From Cichorium intybus (Eukaryota; Streptophyta; Magnoliopsida; Asterales; Asteraceae), in contig CM042012.1 in assembly GCA_023525715.1 (NCBI GenBank), positions 50,854,464-50,918,463 on the forward strand: a stretch of 64,000 bases of DNA, given 5' to 3'. The position numbers and the translations under genes are program-made. The notes beneath the pieces were generated by a model. That model made no database searches, had not been told where the DNA came from, and saw only the letters and a program-made list of their open reading frames with translations. This document shows, in pieces, positions 21,469-34,278 of this stretch (position 1 is its first letter; every line of letters starts with the position of its first letter).

Positions 21469-22545
21469 TCATGAGGCTGGATCTTCCAGGCCACCACGTG
21501 GCAGTTGATGTATTTTTTTTTTCTTTTTCTTTTATATTTTTTGGGATATATGTACTGAATCTATGACACATCTCTATCTCTTGTTTGTTTATATTTTATT
21601 TATTATGTTTGCATTTAATGTTTTTGTTGCGTCATCCATGTTATACCAAATGGGAAGGAGTTGTCTCAGACAAGTGTGGGGTCACCGTGCCCCCTCCACT
21701 TGTCTTGACCACCGGCGTGTTCACTGTTGCGCCAAACTCCAGAATGCGAAATCAATGACACTTTTTGTTCGAATTTGTACCTGTGATACCGAATACCAAC
21801 CAAGCAGTCTACCATCCAAAGGGGTAACTCTTCCTCCCTTGTTCTAAAATATTTTTATGTACAACGGGGACGTTGTACGGTTTTAAGTGTGGGGTGTTGG
21901 ACGGTCGAAAGAGTAGTTTTTTGAAATTTTTGCAGAAAAGACCAATTTTAAAATTTTTTAGCAACCTTTTCAAAATTTTTACTAAATTGTAATTTTGAAA
22001 TGAATGGTTTGTGATTGTGATAGCATTAGTATTTTTCAAGAAATACTATTTAGTTGTGATCATGCTATTAGTTAGTCAAACAAGTTGAGTTTTAGGAGTT
22101 GGACGATTGGATTGTTTTAGGATTGGAATTTAGGAAGGAAATGTCAATCTATGGCCTTTGTTGTTCGAGTCGGTAGGTCCGAAAAAGGGTGGCCTCGAAG
22201 AGGCACTTATGCACCTTACCACCTAAGATCGTCTGGTTTGGGATGGTATTTCTGAAAGCTCGTTACACGGACAACATCGAAAGTCATGGACAATTCCTTA
22301 ATGGCCTTTAGAATCTGAATGAGTAAGTACACTTCATTGTGGATAGAAAATTTGTAATCAAGGGTTCTCTAGAAAGCCATGAATTCCAAAGAACATTCTA
22401 ATTAGGTTCTCGCGAACTATTTCACTCTAACTCTTGAGGCAATAAGCTTTGAAACTGAACACAGTCAAAAATTGTTTGAGTCTTAGTTAGAATTTATTAA
22501 AAACTCTCTTGCTTGGGGACAAGCAAGGCACAAGTGTGGGGTGTT
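21469..22545 (+). other. 3' untranslated region of the inner Ty3 element
   Basis: Non-coding. PPT-like AAGTGTGGGG occurs at 21,672, 21,885 and 22,532. The last, four bases before the 3' LTR, is the likely true polypurine tract. A perfect 8-bp hairpin with loop GGGA lies at 21,859-21,878. A GGACAAGCAAGGCAC segment precedes the final PPT. Confidence 0.55.
22532..22545 (+). other. Polypurine tract of the inner Ty3 element
   Basis: AAGTGTGGGGTGTT immediately precedes the TGACAACACC start of the 3' LTR, the position of the plus-strand primer in LTR retrotransposons. Confidence 0.65.
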
Positions 22546-23677
22546 TGACAACACCTAGTTATATTACATATTTTAGTCGTTGTTGAGCCCTATTCTTAGT
22601 GAAATTATATCATATATATCGTGGTATTCTCACTTTTCGTGTCAGTACTTGTTTGGAAGAAAATAATGAAAACAGGGACCAAAAGCATGCAAATTGGAGA
22701 AAGTTTGGAGAAGAAGATAAAATCAGAAAAATATGTACGTGCGCCGCGGAAATCAAGAAGGCGCGACGCGGCTTCGAGGCGGTGGAACAAATTCAAATGC
22801 CAAGAAAACGGGAGAAGATAAGTACGCGCGCCGCGGTTTACTTAATTGCGCGGCGCAGTTGCGGAAAAATTGCAACTATAAATAGAGCCATTTACAGCCG
22901 AAAACCCTAGCAAAGACCCGGTGGAAAAACGACCTGAAGGCTCTTTGACTCCGTGATTAAGCATCATCAACCTCTTAATTGGTATTTTCATGTTTTAGAA
23001 TTTATTTTCATTTAGCTAGATAGTGAGTAATTGTTAGCTAGTATCTTTGGGAGTGACAACCACTGATATTAGGCTTTAGTTTATGTTTTTGAATCACTTG
23101 GTTACTGTTTGTACCTATGGAATTCGTTTTGGTTAATGAGAATCATTTGGTTACAAGTAATCTTGGTTTTTCGGTGTTTTGATGGTTGATTTTGGTTTTG
23201 CATGTTTGAATTGTGATTGGATGTTTAATTTGACCTTGTTGGACTGTTTTCCCTTGCTGATTTCAGTAGCCAATTAGGTTAGTCTTTTAGGTTTGAACTT
23301 TAGCCAGTGGCTGTCCCATTGGACCTTAGTTATTGGTTTAGTTTATGCCTTGTTTTGGTTTATGTTTGGATTATTGGATGCTTTTGTTTACTTCTGAATT
23401 AGAGATGCACTTCTGATTTCAGAAAGTAACTAGGTTTGGTATGAAGCTTAGCCTAGTCTATTCTTGTTTTGGGATTGTTTAGTTTAGGATTTTTGAGTTT
23501 TAGTGGCAAGGGTTTGGAAACTAAAGTCCTCCGACTATAGCGTGACACTATAGTTGGTAATCTGTCATCTGATCTGACCACGTAGCTCCTGCGGATCGAC
23601 CCTGACTACCACTGTGCTAGTGTGTGTGTGTGTTAGGTTTCTCTTATTTTTGACCACACGACGACCTAGGCGTGTCT
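22546..23677 (+). mobile_element. Inner Ty3 element, 3' LTR (1,132 bp)
   Basis: Begins TGACAACACCTAG and ends CTAGGCGTGTCT, where the last base differs from the CA of the 5' copy. TATAAATA lies at 22,877-22,884. It matches the split 5' LTR closely, with scattered mostly transition differences. It is followed by the CCCTT duplication. Confidence 0.9.
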
Positions 23678-23682
23678 CCCTT
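23678..23682 (+). repeat. Target-site duplication CCCTT (right copy)
   Basis: Identical to 3127-3131. It closes the inner Ty3 insertion and returns to hAT-type MITE sequence. Confidence 0.85.
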
Positions 23683-23730
23683 AACCCCACTCGACCGTCA
23701 AGCTACCGTTAAGCAATTTTTACAACCTTG
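23683..23730 (+). mobile_element. hAT-type MITE, right part
   Basis: The last 48 bases of the MITE that starts at 2692. It ends TTTTTACAACCTTG, the inverted form of the left terminus, and is followed by the 8-bp duplication AGTGCATT. Confidence 0.65.
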
Positions 23731-23892
<162 letters not shown>

Positions 23893-23895
23893 AAT

Positions 23896-23913
23896 TGGTG
23901 TCGTTGTCGGGGA
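23896..23913 (+). other. Degenerate PBS of the outer Ty3 element
   Basis: TGGTGTCGTTGTCGGGGA is the tRNA-Asp-type PBS seen at 16,286 with two C-to-T changes, and lies three bases after the LTR. Confidence 0.65.
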
Positions 23914-24244
23914 CACGATAGTACTAAACGTCTATGCCAAGATCTCTTCGTACATGTACACCAATCGAGCTTGATAAAGAGATAGAAAAGATAGCTAGAA
24001 AGTTACAGAAACAAACAACACTTCATCAAAAGCAACTCGTTTCGCAAACTTCTACACGTTCTCCTACCACAAACACTCAGTAGGAAGATATCACATCTAG
24101 TAAAACCCATACTGAACCCATCACCAACCACCATAAACTCCTATTGTACCGTCACTCATTATGGCGGCACCCGAACAAACACTCCACCAATATGCAACAC
24201 AAGATGTTACCCAACAACTTTTGTGCATTAATTATCCATAAATG

Positions 24245-25330
24245 ATAAACTTTGAACTAAGATCAGGACTCATTCATTTGTTGCCAACCTTCAAAGGCAT
24301 CGAGACGAAGACTCGCATAACTTTCTGAAGGACTTTCACGTTGTGTGTACCAGGATGAAACCACATGACCTAACAAAAGATCAAATTAAGGTTAAGGCAT
24401 TTCCCTTTGCAATACAAGACTCCGCTAGAGTTTGGATCTACTCTCCCACTAGCAACAATTACACATGGAATGAACTGGCACAAATGTGTCTCGACAAGTA
24501 TTTCCCAAAAATGAAAGCTTTCGCATTAGGGAGATAATTAATCGAAATAAAACAGCAAAAAAGGGAAGCATTGCATACATATTGGGAAAGATTTTAAAAG
24601 GCTACGCGCTCGATGTCCAAAGCACGGAATCACAGACCATCAACTCCTTTAATATGTTTGTGAATAACTAATGACATGGGACTGTCGGTTGCTTAAAGCA
24701 TCCAGTGGAGGTTCCATAACTGATAAAACTCCGACTCAAATCAAATAATTAATAGGCACCATGGATTAAGATTCTAAACATACGGTTCAAGAACAAGAAT
24801 GGTATATAGATGTTTCGCGAGGGGTAAAAGAGACAAGTACTCCACGAATCGAAAATCAATTATCTGAACTAACCAAAGCAATTTTACATTGCACAAAAGA
24901 AAAAAGTATACAACCACCAGCCCATCCTTGTGGAGGCTTTTTGCAAGCTGGTCACCTATATCAAAGACAATACTAGAGATCCTATGGACAACCATGAGTT
25001 CATCTAAACTGGAATCAAAATCCACCAGCAAATTATCAGCAAAGACCTCCAAAATAGTACCATGGAAGACCTCCTCCTCAATCTTAATAGTTTCAACCTC
25101 GTCAGCCACCAGTCGTACCTTAACAACCAAGTTTATCTAGCATCTCACTAGAAGACATAGTGAAAAGCCCTACCACAAGTACTCAGACTTCCAATAAGAA
25201 ACAAAGGCAAGGATCATGAACTTGGAGCAACAAATGGCACAACTTGCTAATTTAGTGATTAAGATGGAAGCACAAGGAAAATTTCCCGCTCAAACTGAGA
25301 AAACCCCTGAAACATAACGCATTTGCAATC
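24245..25330 (+). pseudogene. Degenerate gag of the outer Athila-like element
   Basis: The gag landmarks LIHLLPTFKGIE and KVKAFPFAIQDSARVWIYS ... WNELAQMCLDKYFP can be read at 24,250-24,520, across at least two frames. The remaining 800 bases keep only short pieces of a basic, Gln-rich tail. Stops and indels are frequent, so no product is expected. Confidence 0.55.
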
Positions 25331-25529
25331 ACGGTAAGAAAAGAGACAAACTATGAAGGCCCAATGGTACTAGATGAGAAGAGGAAAAACTGGTGATGAA
25401 GAATCTAACAACAAAAGATGACGCAGGAGAGAAAAAAAATCCAACACTAGTTGAAGCAAAAGTTACTCCGCCACCTTTCCGACGAGACTGAAAAACACAA
25501 AAAGGGAAAGGGAAGAAAACGAAATCTTA

Positions 25530-26110
25530 GAGATCTTTCGTAAAGTCGAAGTGAACATCCCACTCCTAGAAGCGATCAAACAAGTACCTGGATATTCCAA
25601 GTTCCTTATGGAACTTTGCACATCAAAGAAGAAATTGAAAGGCAATGAAACAGTTAAAGTTAGCAAGAATATTCTGCATTTTTACAAAAAAAGATTCCAA
25701 AGAAATGCAAAGATCTGGGTGTTTTTACCGTTCCGTATAAACTAGGAAACCTTCACGTGCCTCGGGAAATGCTTGACCTGGGGTGCATCAATCAAGTTTT
25801 TACCGTTCTCTTTTTTTAAATCAACTATTATTGGAACCGGTTGACGAAAACTGGGGTCATTATTTAGCTTGTTGATCGATCGATAGTACACCCAAAATGA
25901 GTATTAGAGGACGTATAAGTACAAGTCAATCAGCTTGTTTTTCCAGCCGATTTTCATGTACTTGATATGGGAGATGACAACACCCCAAATCTAGATTTCG
26001 TACTTCTTGGTAGACCATTCTTAAAGAATGCAATAACAAAGATAAATGTTTATAATCGCACTGTATCTATGGAGTTTGACGTCCATTCGGTGAATTTTGT
26101 TGATATAATC
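25530..26110 (+). pseudogene. Degenerate protease region of the outer Athila-like element
   Basis: VNIPLLEAIKQVPGYSKFL (about 25,550-25,610) and LDFVLLGRPFLKNAITKINV (about 25,990-26,050) are conserved blocks around the retropepsin of Athila-type elements. Frames change between them and the active-site triplet is not readable. Confidence 0.55.
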
Positions 26111-26149
26111 AACCATTAACCGAAGAATATATTGATATAGCTAAATGTG

Positions 26150-27860
26150 ACTTGTTGGAGTTAGTTTTGAGCAAAATTTTGGATAAAAATTCAGTTCAAA
26201 AGTTGATAGAAAGTTCAAGATGGATGGTGAATTGCTGGAAATCGTGCAGAGCATGGATGAAAAAGAAGAGTGGAAAGGTATAAGGAAATAAAAATACAAT
26301 TACCCGTTACAGACATAAAACTTATTTCTTATGTGATACAAGCACAAAAGCTAAAGCTAAAAGCCCTCCTTGACCATCCGAAGTATGTTTATCTTGGAGA
26401 GGGAAATACCTTACCAATCATAATTTCAAGCAAACTGTCAGGGGAAGAAGATGAAAAGTTGGTCGCTTTATTGAAACATTACAAAAAGGTGATAGGGTGG
26501 ACAATTGCAGACATAAAAGGTTTAAATCTTTTTTTATGCATGCATAAAATCCTAATGGAAGTAGATTTTTAGCCAACACGAGAAGCGTAAATAAGACTAA
26601 ACCCACTTATGACTGAGGTAGTGAAAAACGAGGTAATGAAACTCTTGGATGCATGTATAATTTATCCTATTTATGATAGTAAATGGTTTAGTCCAGTCTA
26701 GGTAGTGCCCAAGAAAGCTGGAGTCATAGTAGTTGAAAATCCCGAAGGAGACTTAGTTCCCATCCGAGTGCAAAATAGGTGCAGAGTATGTATCGGTTAC
26801 CGAAAGTTAAACAGTGCTACAAGAAAAAATCGTTTCCCGTTACCATTCATAGATCAAATTCTTGAGAGATTGGCCGAAAAATCTCATTACTGTTGTTTGG
26901 ACGGTTTTTCGGGATGTCACCAAATTTTGGTGGCACTGGAAGATCAAGAAAAGACGACCTTCACTTGTCCTTTTGGCACCTTCTCATATAGACGCATACT
27001 GTGTAATGCACCTGCTACATATCAAATATGTATGGTCAGCATTTTTTCTGAATATGTTGAAAACATCAAAGAAGTTTTTATGGACGATTTCACTATCTAT
27101 GGAAATTGTTTACAAAACCTCACCAAAATTTTGCAAAGGAGCATTGACACAGTTCTTGTCATCAACTATGAAAAATGCCATTGCATGGTCGATAAAGGTT
27201 AAATCTTGGGACACATAGTATGACAAAAAGGTATAGAGGTAGACAAGGCCAAGATAGATGTTATAAAAAGTCTACCTTACCCAACAAATTCTCAGGAAGT
27301 ACGTTCGTTTCTTGGTCACACAGGTTTTTATCGAAGATTCTTAAAAGATTTTTCAAAGATAACGGTTCAGATGTGTCAGCTTTTGCAAAAAGACGCTGAA
27401 TTTAACTTTGATGATGCATGGAAACGTGTTTTCGACCATTTGAAGAGCATGCTCGCTTCCGCTCTCATTATTCAACCACCCAATTGGGATATTCCGTTTG
27501 AGATAATGTGTGACGCGAGTAACATAGCAGTTGGAGCGGTTCTAGGACAGAAAAAGTTGATAGAGCTCATCACGCAATATACGACATCTCGAAGATTCTT
27601 GATGGTACACAAAGAAATTACTCCACAACAAAAAAGGAACTTTTTGCTATTGTTTTTGCATTGGAAAATTTTCGACAATACCTCTTGGGTACCAAGGTTG
27701 TGATTTACTCAGACCATGCCATGATCAAACACTTGCTAACAAAGAAATATTCAAAACCAAGATTGATACAATGGATATTTTTGTTGCAAGATTTGACATT
27801 AAAATCAATGATAAAAGAGGGAAAGAAAACTTAATGGTAGATTACCTAAGTTGTATTGTC
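26150..27860 (+). pseudogene. Reverse transcriptase-RNase H of the outer Athila-like element
   Basis: The pre-RT block (GEEDEKLVALLKHYKKVIGW) is at 26,435-26,510. RT follows at 26,700-27,200, with CIGYRKLNSATRKNRFPLPFI (shortened), TTFTCPFGTFSYRR and the active-site box FMDDF near 27,078-27,092. RNase H has MCDASNIAVGAVLGQ and a YSDHAMIKHLL block at 27,500-27,750. One RT stretch of 165 codons is open (26,705-27,202). Elsewhere there are stops and frameshifts. The lineage call rests on the wording of these blocks and on the integrase C terminus. Confidence 0.75.
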
Positions 27861-28059
27861 CCACCAGAAGATTCTACATCAATTCATGATGCATTTCCAG
27901 ACGAACATCTTTTTGCGACACATAGACCACCACCACCTTGGTATGCTGATATCTACAACTATATGGTTACAGGAAATTTCTCTCCCGAATTCATGATAAC
28001 ATAGAAAGATAGGGTGAAGAAAAAGATAAAAATGTATATTTGAGACGAGCAATACCTAT

Positions 28060-29270
28060 GAAGCATTGCGCTGATCAGGTGATTTGAAGGTGTGTAGAAG
28101 AAAGTGAGGTACAATCTATACTAGTGTTTTGTCATAGTTATGCTTGTGGAGGGAATTTTGGTCCTCAGAGGACAACTCGGAAAATTGTAGATTTTGGATT
28201 CTATTGACCACACCTTTTTCAAGACTCATACACGTACTGTAAAAGTTGCGTGAGGTGTCAAAAAAATGGATCCTTAGGGGCAAAAAATCAAATGTCATTA
28301 ACACCCATCATGGTTTGTGAATTTTTTTACATTTGGGGGATCGACTTCATGGGGCCTTCCCATCTTCATTTGGAAGTCTCTATAGTTTGTTAGTAATCAA
28401 TCACGTATCCAAATGGGTAGAACCTAAGGTAGTTCGGAATGACGATGCAAAGACCATTGTAGATTTCATCAAAATGAACATCCTATGGAGTCCAACATTT
28501 GGTGTCAACAGCATATCACCCCGCGACAGGTTTGGAACTCAAAAGGCTCACCCCGCAAACATTAGGTTTGGAACTCAAAAGGCTCTCATCAACGACAGAG
28601 GAACTCATTTCTGCAACAAATATTTGGAGCACTTCTAAAAAGATATAGAGTCCAATATTGGGTGTCAACAGCATATCACATCGCAGATAAATGGGTAGGC
28701 CGAAATCTCTAATAGAGAAATTAAGTTTGTGACTTGATGACACTTTATAGGAATATCGAACAGCCTATAAGACTCCAATTGACATGTCACCTTACTGTCT
28801 TGTCTTCGGAAAAGCATGTCACCTGCCCGTCAAATTGGAAGATAGAGCTTTTTGGGCTACGAAAAAACTGAACATGAGAGCAGACGAACTAGGTATCCAT
28901 AGAAAGTTGGAGCTTCAAGAACAAAAAGAGATCTGCAATGACGCTTACGAGAACTCACACATTTAGAAGGACAAAACGAAACAATTTCATGATAAACTCA
29001 TCTCTTGTAAGTTATTTGAGGCTGGACAAAAGGCATTACTCTATGAATCTCGTCTTAATGGGTTTCTGGTAAGCTACGGTCCTGCTGGATAGAACCGTTT
29101 TTTGTTTCTAACGTATATGATCATGGCGCACTAGATATTTATAGCAAAAGAACCAATAAGATCTTTAAAGTCAATGGTCAGAAGCTTAAACCATTTTACG
29201 AAGTTTTCATAGAAGAAGATAAAGAAGTTAAAAGGATAGAAAGCCCCGGCCTCTCAGGTGATATCAAAGA
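28060..29270 (+). pseudogene. Integrase of the outer Athila-like element
   Basis: Landmarks are a HHCC finger ending CKSCVRCQKNG (about 28,235-28,270), the first catalytic block WGIDFMGPF at about 28,340, a INDRGTHFCNKY block at about 28,590-28,625, NREIK near 28,715, then KTPIDMSPYCLVFGKACHLP at 28,770-28,830. The last wording is typical of Athila/Tat integrases. A 40-55 base segment around 28,515-28,580 appears locally duplicated (GGTTTGGAACTCAAAAGGCT occurs twice). Several frames are used. Confidence 0.7.
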
Positions 29271-30689
29271 GGGCTGAGTCGAGCCAACGACTTAAAACAA
29301 AGGCTTTGACTGAGAGGCAACTCGAGATTATTTTCAAATTTTCTTTTTATGTATAATTTATGCTCAACTAGAACCAAATGACTACCCCAGCATCTGAAAC
29401 TCACGAGAGCAAAGTGCAAGTGTAGGGTGGTGAAGAAGAATGAATGAAATCAGAAAGTCAACTGCTCATAACATCGCGATGCAATCAGACAAAAATAGCA
29501 CCACTAACACCAACCGTATCGCGATCCTAACTGACTTGGCTGATAGCGATGCTAAGTTTATAACAAGACACTATCTGTGTTTTCAGGTATGTAATACTAA
29601 TCCTCTGTTTTTAAACTATTTTAAAGACTAACTTTATACATATTCACGAATCTAATTATCTTATCAACAGTTTTTCTCGATGAATATTAAATTTCCTCTG
29701 AGCAACAAAGGTATGTATCGCAATTTCTTATGTCCTTTCTACAAGAAAATGTGTTAATATTGAAATAAAAGTAAGTTTCTTGAACTAAGCCTCTTTAAAG
29801 TTGGAGATTCAAATGTGGGGCCTTTTGACGTAAAATACCCCTACTTTTAGTTTTTGTAATTTTAGGGTTTAGGAAGGGCTAAATAACAATTAGAAACATT
29901 GATCGTAGCTTAAATCCCTAGCACATGCAAAATCCAAGTTTAAAAATGGTAGTGTTCAAACTCGGCGACGCTATGATTGAAATCTAGCGCCGCTATTGGT
30001 GATTTTTTTAGCATTGCTAGATGTTTTTCGGATATATATTGCTTATTATTTAGACCAGAACAACTTGTTATGATTGTTAGAGTTTGGATTTTCCAAGACT
30101 TCTGAAAACGAAGGTATATTTAGTGATGCAATGTGGTCATGATTTTTTGGTCTTTCAAGATCAAATTTTTGGCATTGTCAGACTGTCCCGGATCCAGATT
30201 ATTTATTATTTAGATTTTTCTTCAAAATGCTTATTGATTATTTTTCAGTATGTTATTCTTCTGATGGTTATATGTGCTTTATGACGTCCTTTAGTGATTT
30301 GACGAACAAGAGATGACCTAGACTTTTGAAGACGACGTACAATCTGATTTTGGGATGTCAGTTTAGGAGTTGACTCAATATTCCGAACTTGATCAGTATG
30401 ATGGCATTGATAAGCAATAGATTGAGATTTCATTTTTCTGCCTCAAAAGCGATACATTCGAAGCTGAATACCTTTGATGATTAGAGATTTCATTGCCTAG
30501 AGTTAGAGATCATAGAGACTTCAGAGTTTCAGAGACATCCCAACATTTGTTTCTCACTATCGTACCACATTTGCTCTCCGAATCTTATGTATTTTAGTAT
30601 CATATTTGTATTATTTTATTTGTATCTTTCATTATTTCTTAGCATTTAAGAGAGATTGTTATAACTGAATACTCTACAATATTGAGTGA
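29271..30689 (+). other. 3' part of the outer Ty3 element and CACTA interior, no gene
   Basis: PPT-like motifs AAGTGTAGGG (about 29,416) and AAATGTGGGG (about 29,813) mark the 3' end of the Athila-like element. The expected 3' LTR cannot be recognised after either. GCGACGCT/GCGCCGCT motifs near 29,965-29,995 resemble those of the outer LTR and could be a degenerate piece of it. From about 30,060 on I see nothing identifiable. Confidence 0.35.
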
Positions 30690-30799
30690 TGTCGTGTGTA
30701 AATTGTATATGGTTTTTCATTTATGACATACATTTGTTTGTCATTTATATCGTTTATGACATAAAATTTATGTAACTAAAGCCATATTTTCCAATAACG
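30690..30799 (-). mobile_element. Probable CACTA right terminus
   Basis: Repeats of TTATGACATA and TGTCATTTAT, the same subterminal motif as at 339-600, lead into TTTTCCAATAACG at 30,787-30,799. Its complement, CGTTATTGGAAAA, matches the left end CACTACTAGAAAA at nine of thirteen positions, and all four differences are transitions. The flanking triplets are ACG and AGG, so the 3-bp duplication is imperfect. Confidence 0.4.
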
Positions 30800-31449
30800 A
30801 GGTATCATATTTTTTATCAATATATTTTTATGTTTATATTTTTCGAACCCATACTATTTATTTTGAATAATTATTATTTTTTAATTTAATTAATATAAAG
30901 TTAATTTTAAGTTGATATTTAATTTTCTTTTGTAACTATAAAATTTTATTCAAACTAACATGATATTAAAAAAATTTTAAAAAGTAAAGTTTAAGTGTTG
31001 ATAGGTCTAATTATAATACAATAAGTACATAAAACTGATAAAGAATAAAGTAGAACGTGCGTTAATCAATTAAATTTTATAAAATTTGATGAATTGTAGG
31101 TAAAGTTATCTAGAAACTAAAATACTAATATGATAATTTGTTCCCTTAAAAGTATAATACAATGAAGATGGCACGAGCTTAAAAAAATTGAGAGAAAAAT
31201 ACTTAAATAATGGAAGACGGTCAGCAGTTTTTAGGATTTATAAATATAATAATTTTAAGAAAACTTAGCGCAAAACCGAAATTTCGTGAAAATGAGATAT
31301 TGGAATATCTTTAAATGTATTTGCCAAAAGTGGTAAAAGAATGACAAGATGTATGAATGGGGACACATCTGTTTTGTACATTAATGGCAACTCACTCTTT
31401 TGTCAACAAGTTGGCGTTGAGATTATCAAGAAAAATAATTCCACCTACT

Positions 31450-31452
<3 letters not shown>
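30800..31452. other. AT-rich intergenic stretch
   Basis: No coding frame, terminal repeat or RNA gene recognised. Base composition is strongly AT-rich. Confidence 0.5.

Positions 31453-31534
<82 letters not shown>
31453..31534. repeat. (AT)n microsatellite
   Basis: About 41 AT dinucleotides directly left of a TIR MITE. Confidence 0.95.
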
Positions 31535-31537
<3 letters not shown>

Positions 31538-31540
31538 TAT

Positions 31541-31820
31541 GTTCAAATGAGAACCACTAAAAGGTTAAGAACCGTGGGAAACGATATTCACACATTAAGA
31601 ATTATGTTTTTTTTCGTTTTCTTGTTTTTTCACACTTGTTTATTATGTGAAAATACATCAAACTTAATAAATTTCTTTATTTTTTAATACGTTTTACAAT
31701 ATTCACAATATAATAAAATTTATAGTTATTAAACTGTGAATACTATAACTTCAATTTTTTATTAAACTGTGAATTAGTGGTTCTCACGGTTCTCAACCTT
31801 TTAGTGGTTCTCATTTGAAC
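31541..31820. mobile_element. MITE with about 35-bp terminal inverted repeats
   Basis: GTTCAAATGAGAACC at 31,541 is the inverted complement of GGTTCTCATTTGAAC at 31,806-31,820. Pairing extends through ACTAAAAGGTT.AGAACCGT on both sides. The interior is AT-rich and non-coding. It lies between two AT microsatellites, so the target duplication, perhaps TA, cannot be read. Superfamily not assigned. Confidence 0.75.
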
Positions 31821-31824
31821 CCTT

Positions 31825-32612
<788 letters not shown>

Positions 32613-33686
32613 TATGTAGAGAGGATCGAAGGCTAACAAAGAAGAAGACTACGCCGAAGCCACTGATTGCTTCAGTCGTGCCCTAGAAATCAGGTTAGGG
32701 TTTTCTAAACCTACATACTATTTTCATTCAAGTAAACATTTAGGAGTCTTTTTTTTCTCATTTACTTAAAACTCTCGGATTTTGTATTGTTTACTAGAAA
32801 ACTTACTTCCATTTCTATGGAAGTGCAATTTTAGTTCCAGGAGAATTTTTTAGTTCTAACTTACGGTATTCTTGTGGTATTGTATAAACGGACCAGCACG
32901 AAGATTTGATGTTTTTGAACAAAAGAACTGAAATTATTAAGAGTACAACCAAGCTATGTCGATTTAGAGAAATCTGGAATCAGGGCTGCACATTATGGCG
33001 AGCTTGCACCTGAATGTGTGAGATTATATTACAAATATGGATGTGCACTTCTATACAAGGCTCAAGAGGAGTTTGACCCATTAGTTTCAGGCATTGTATC
33101 CAAAAAAGAAGCAACCACTGCTGATCATTCTGAAAAAGGATCTGCTAAAGCTGTGGAAAGTGGTGAAACTTCTCTTTCAAGCAACACTAAAGAAGGTGCT
33201 TCAGATCATCAAGAAGTATCAGAAGATGGTTAGTAACATCACTGGCAAATTTAAAAAAATGCTCTCAATAATAGAAATATGTATGAGTATGACATTTATG
33301 TTCTTTGTTTTCTGTGGATGATAGGAGGTGGTGATGAAGATCAGGATGAAGATAATGAAGGAAGTGATGATGAGGATGAAGAAGAAAAATCGGAACTTCA
33401 TTTAGCTTAGAAAATGCTTGATGTTGCAAGTGGATTTTTGGAAAAACAACCAGGTGACACAATGGAGAAAGTTGACATTCTTTCTGCTTTAGCAGAAGTA
33501 GCTTTAAAGAGAGGTATAAACATTTCACAATTTACATATTTCTAACATCATAGTTCATTTGCCTGTAACTTTTTTAACTTTCCGATTTTACCTTTTGTAT
33601 AGAGGATGTTGAAACTTCACTAAATGATTATCTGAAAGCTTTATCAATGTTGGAACGCCTGGCTGAACCAGTCAGTCGCCACATAG
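32613..33686 (+). pseudogene. NASP/SIM3-type histone chaperone fragment
   Basis: Four exon-like blocks with GT/AG borders can be read: about 32,613-32,693 (ANKEEDYAEATDCFSRALEI, first TPR), 32,984-33,228 (HYGELAPECVRLYYKYGCAL then an acidic, Ser-rich stretch), 33,325-33,513 (acidic tract, then MLDVASGFLEKQ) and 33,603-33,686. Wording and order match plant NASP-related TPR proteins, which bind histone H3-H4. A TAG at 33,408-33,410 replaces a Trp codon before MLDVA. The C-terminal TPRs and the start are absent. The next block belongs to a different gene, so this is a captured fragment. Confidence 0.75.
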
Positions 33687-33842
33687 GTGAATTGTATTTT
33701 TTTTCAAGATTAAAACTTTATTATTTTCAAGTAATCTTTAACTAAAATTCTCTTTTTGTCTTTCTGTTTTATGGATGATAATCCTGTCTGTTCTATTCTG
33801 TTGTTCTCAACTTTTTTGATTGTTGTTTGTGACTTTGTTCAG

Positions 33843-34278
33843 GGAACAGTTGTAGAAGGTACTATACAAAAGTTATTTGAAGGACACCATATGAATTACA
33901 TTGAATGCATCAACGTGGACTTCAAATCAACTAGAAAAGAATCATTTTATGGTATGAAATATTGGATCTTGTGTGGTTTGACTTATGCTTGCTGTATACT
34001 TTGACTAATGGCATCATTATTATGTTAAATTTCAGATCTTCAACTTGATGTGAAAGGCTGTCGAGATGTTTATGCTTCTTTTGATAAATATGTTGAAGTG
34101 GAACGGCTCGAGGGTGACAATAAATACCAGGCAGAAGAACACGGTTTGCAGGTTAGCTAGCTGTCCATTCATGTTTATAAATTACACATTACGAATTCCA
34201 TTGAATTTTTTGGGTAAATTATTAACATTCTTTTTACGCCTCTCTATTTAGGATGCTAGGAAGGGCGTCTTGTACTTA
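33843..34278 (+). pseudogene. UBP12/UBP13-type ubiquitin protease fragment
   Basis: Three exon-like blocks occur: 33,843-33,951 (GTVVEGTIQKLFEGHHMNYI...), 34,036-34,151 (DLQLDVKGCRDVYASFDKYV...) and 34,252-34,278 (DARKGVL). Borders are GT/AG and phases agree. They match a middle part of the catalytic USP domain of plant MATH-domain proteases UBP12/13, which remove ubiquitin. The MATH domain and the catalytic Cys and His boxes are not included. After GVL the sequence leaves the gene family and meets a stop. It follows the NASP-type fragment in the same orientation with no intergenic spacer. Confidence 0.75.
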
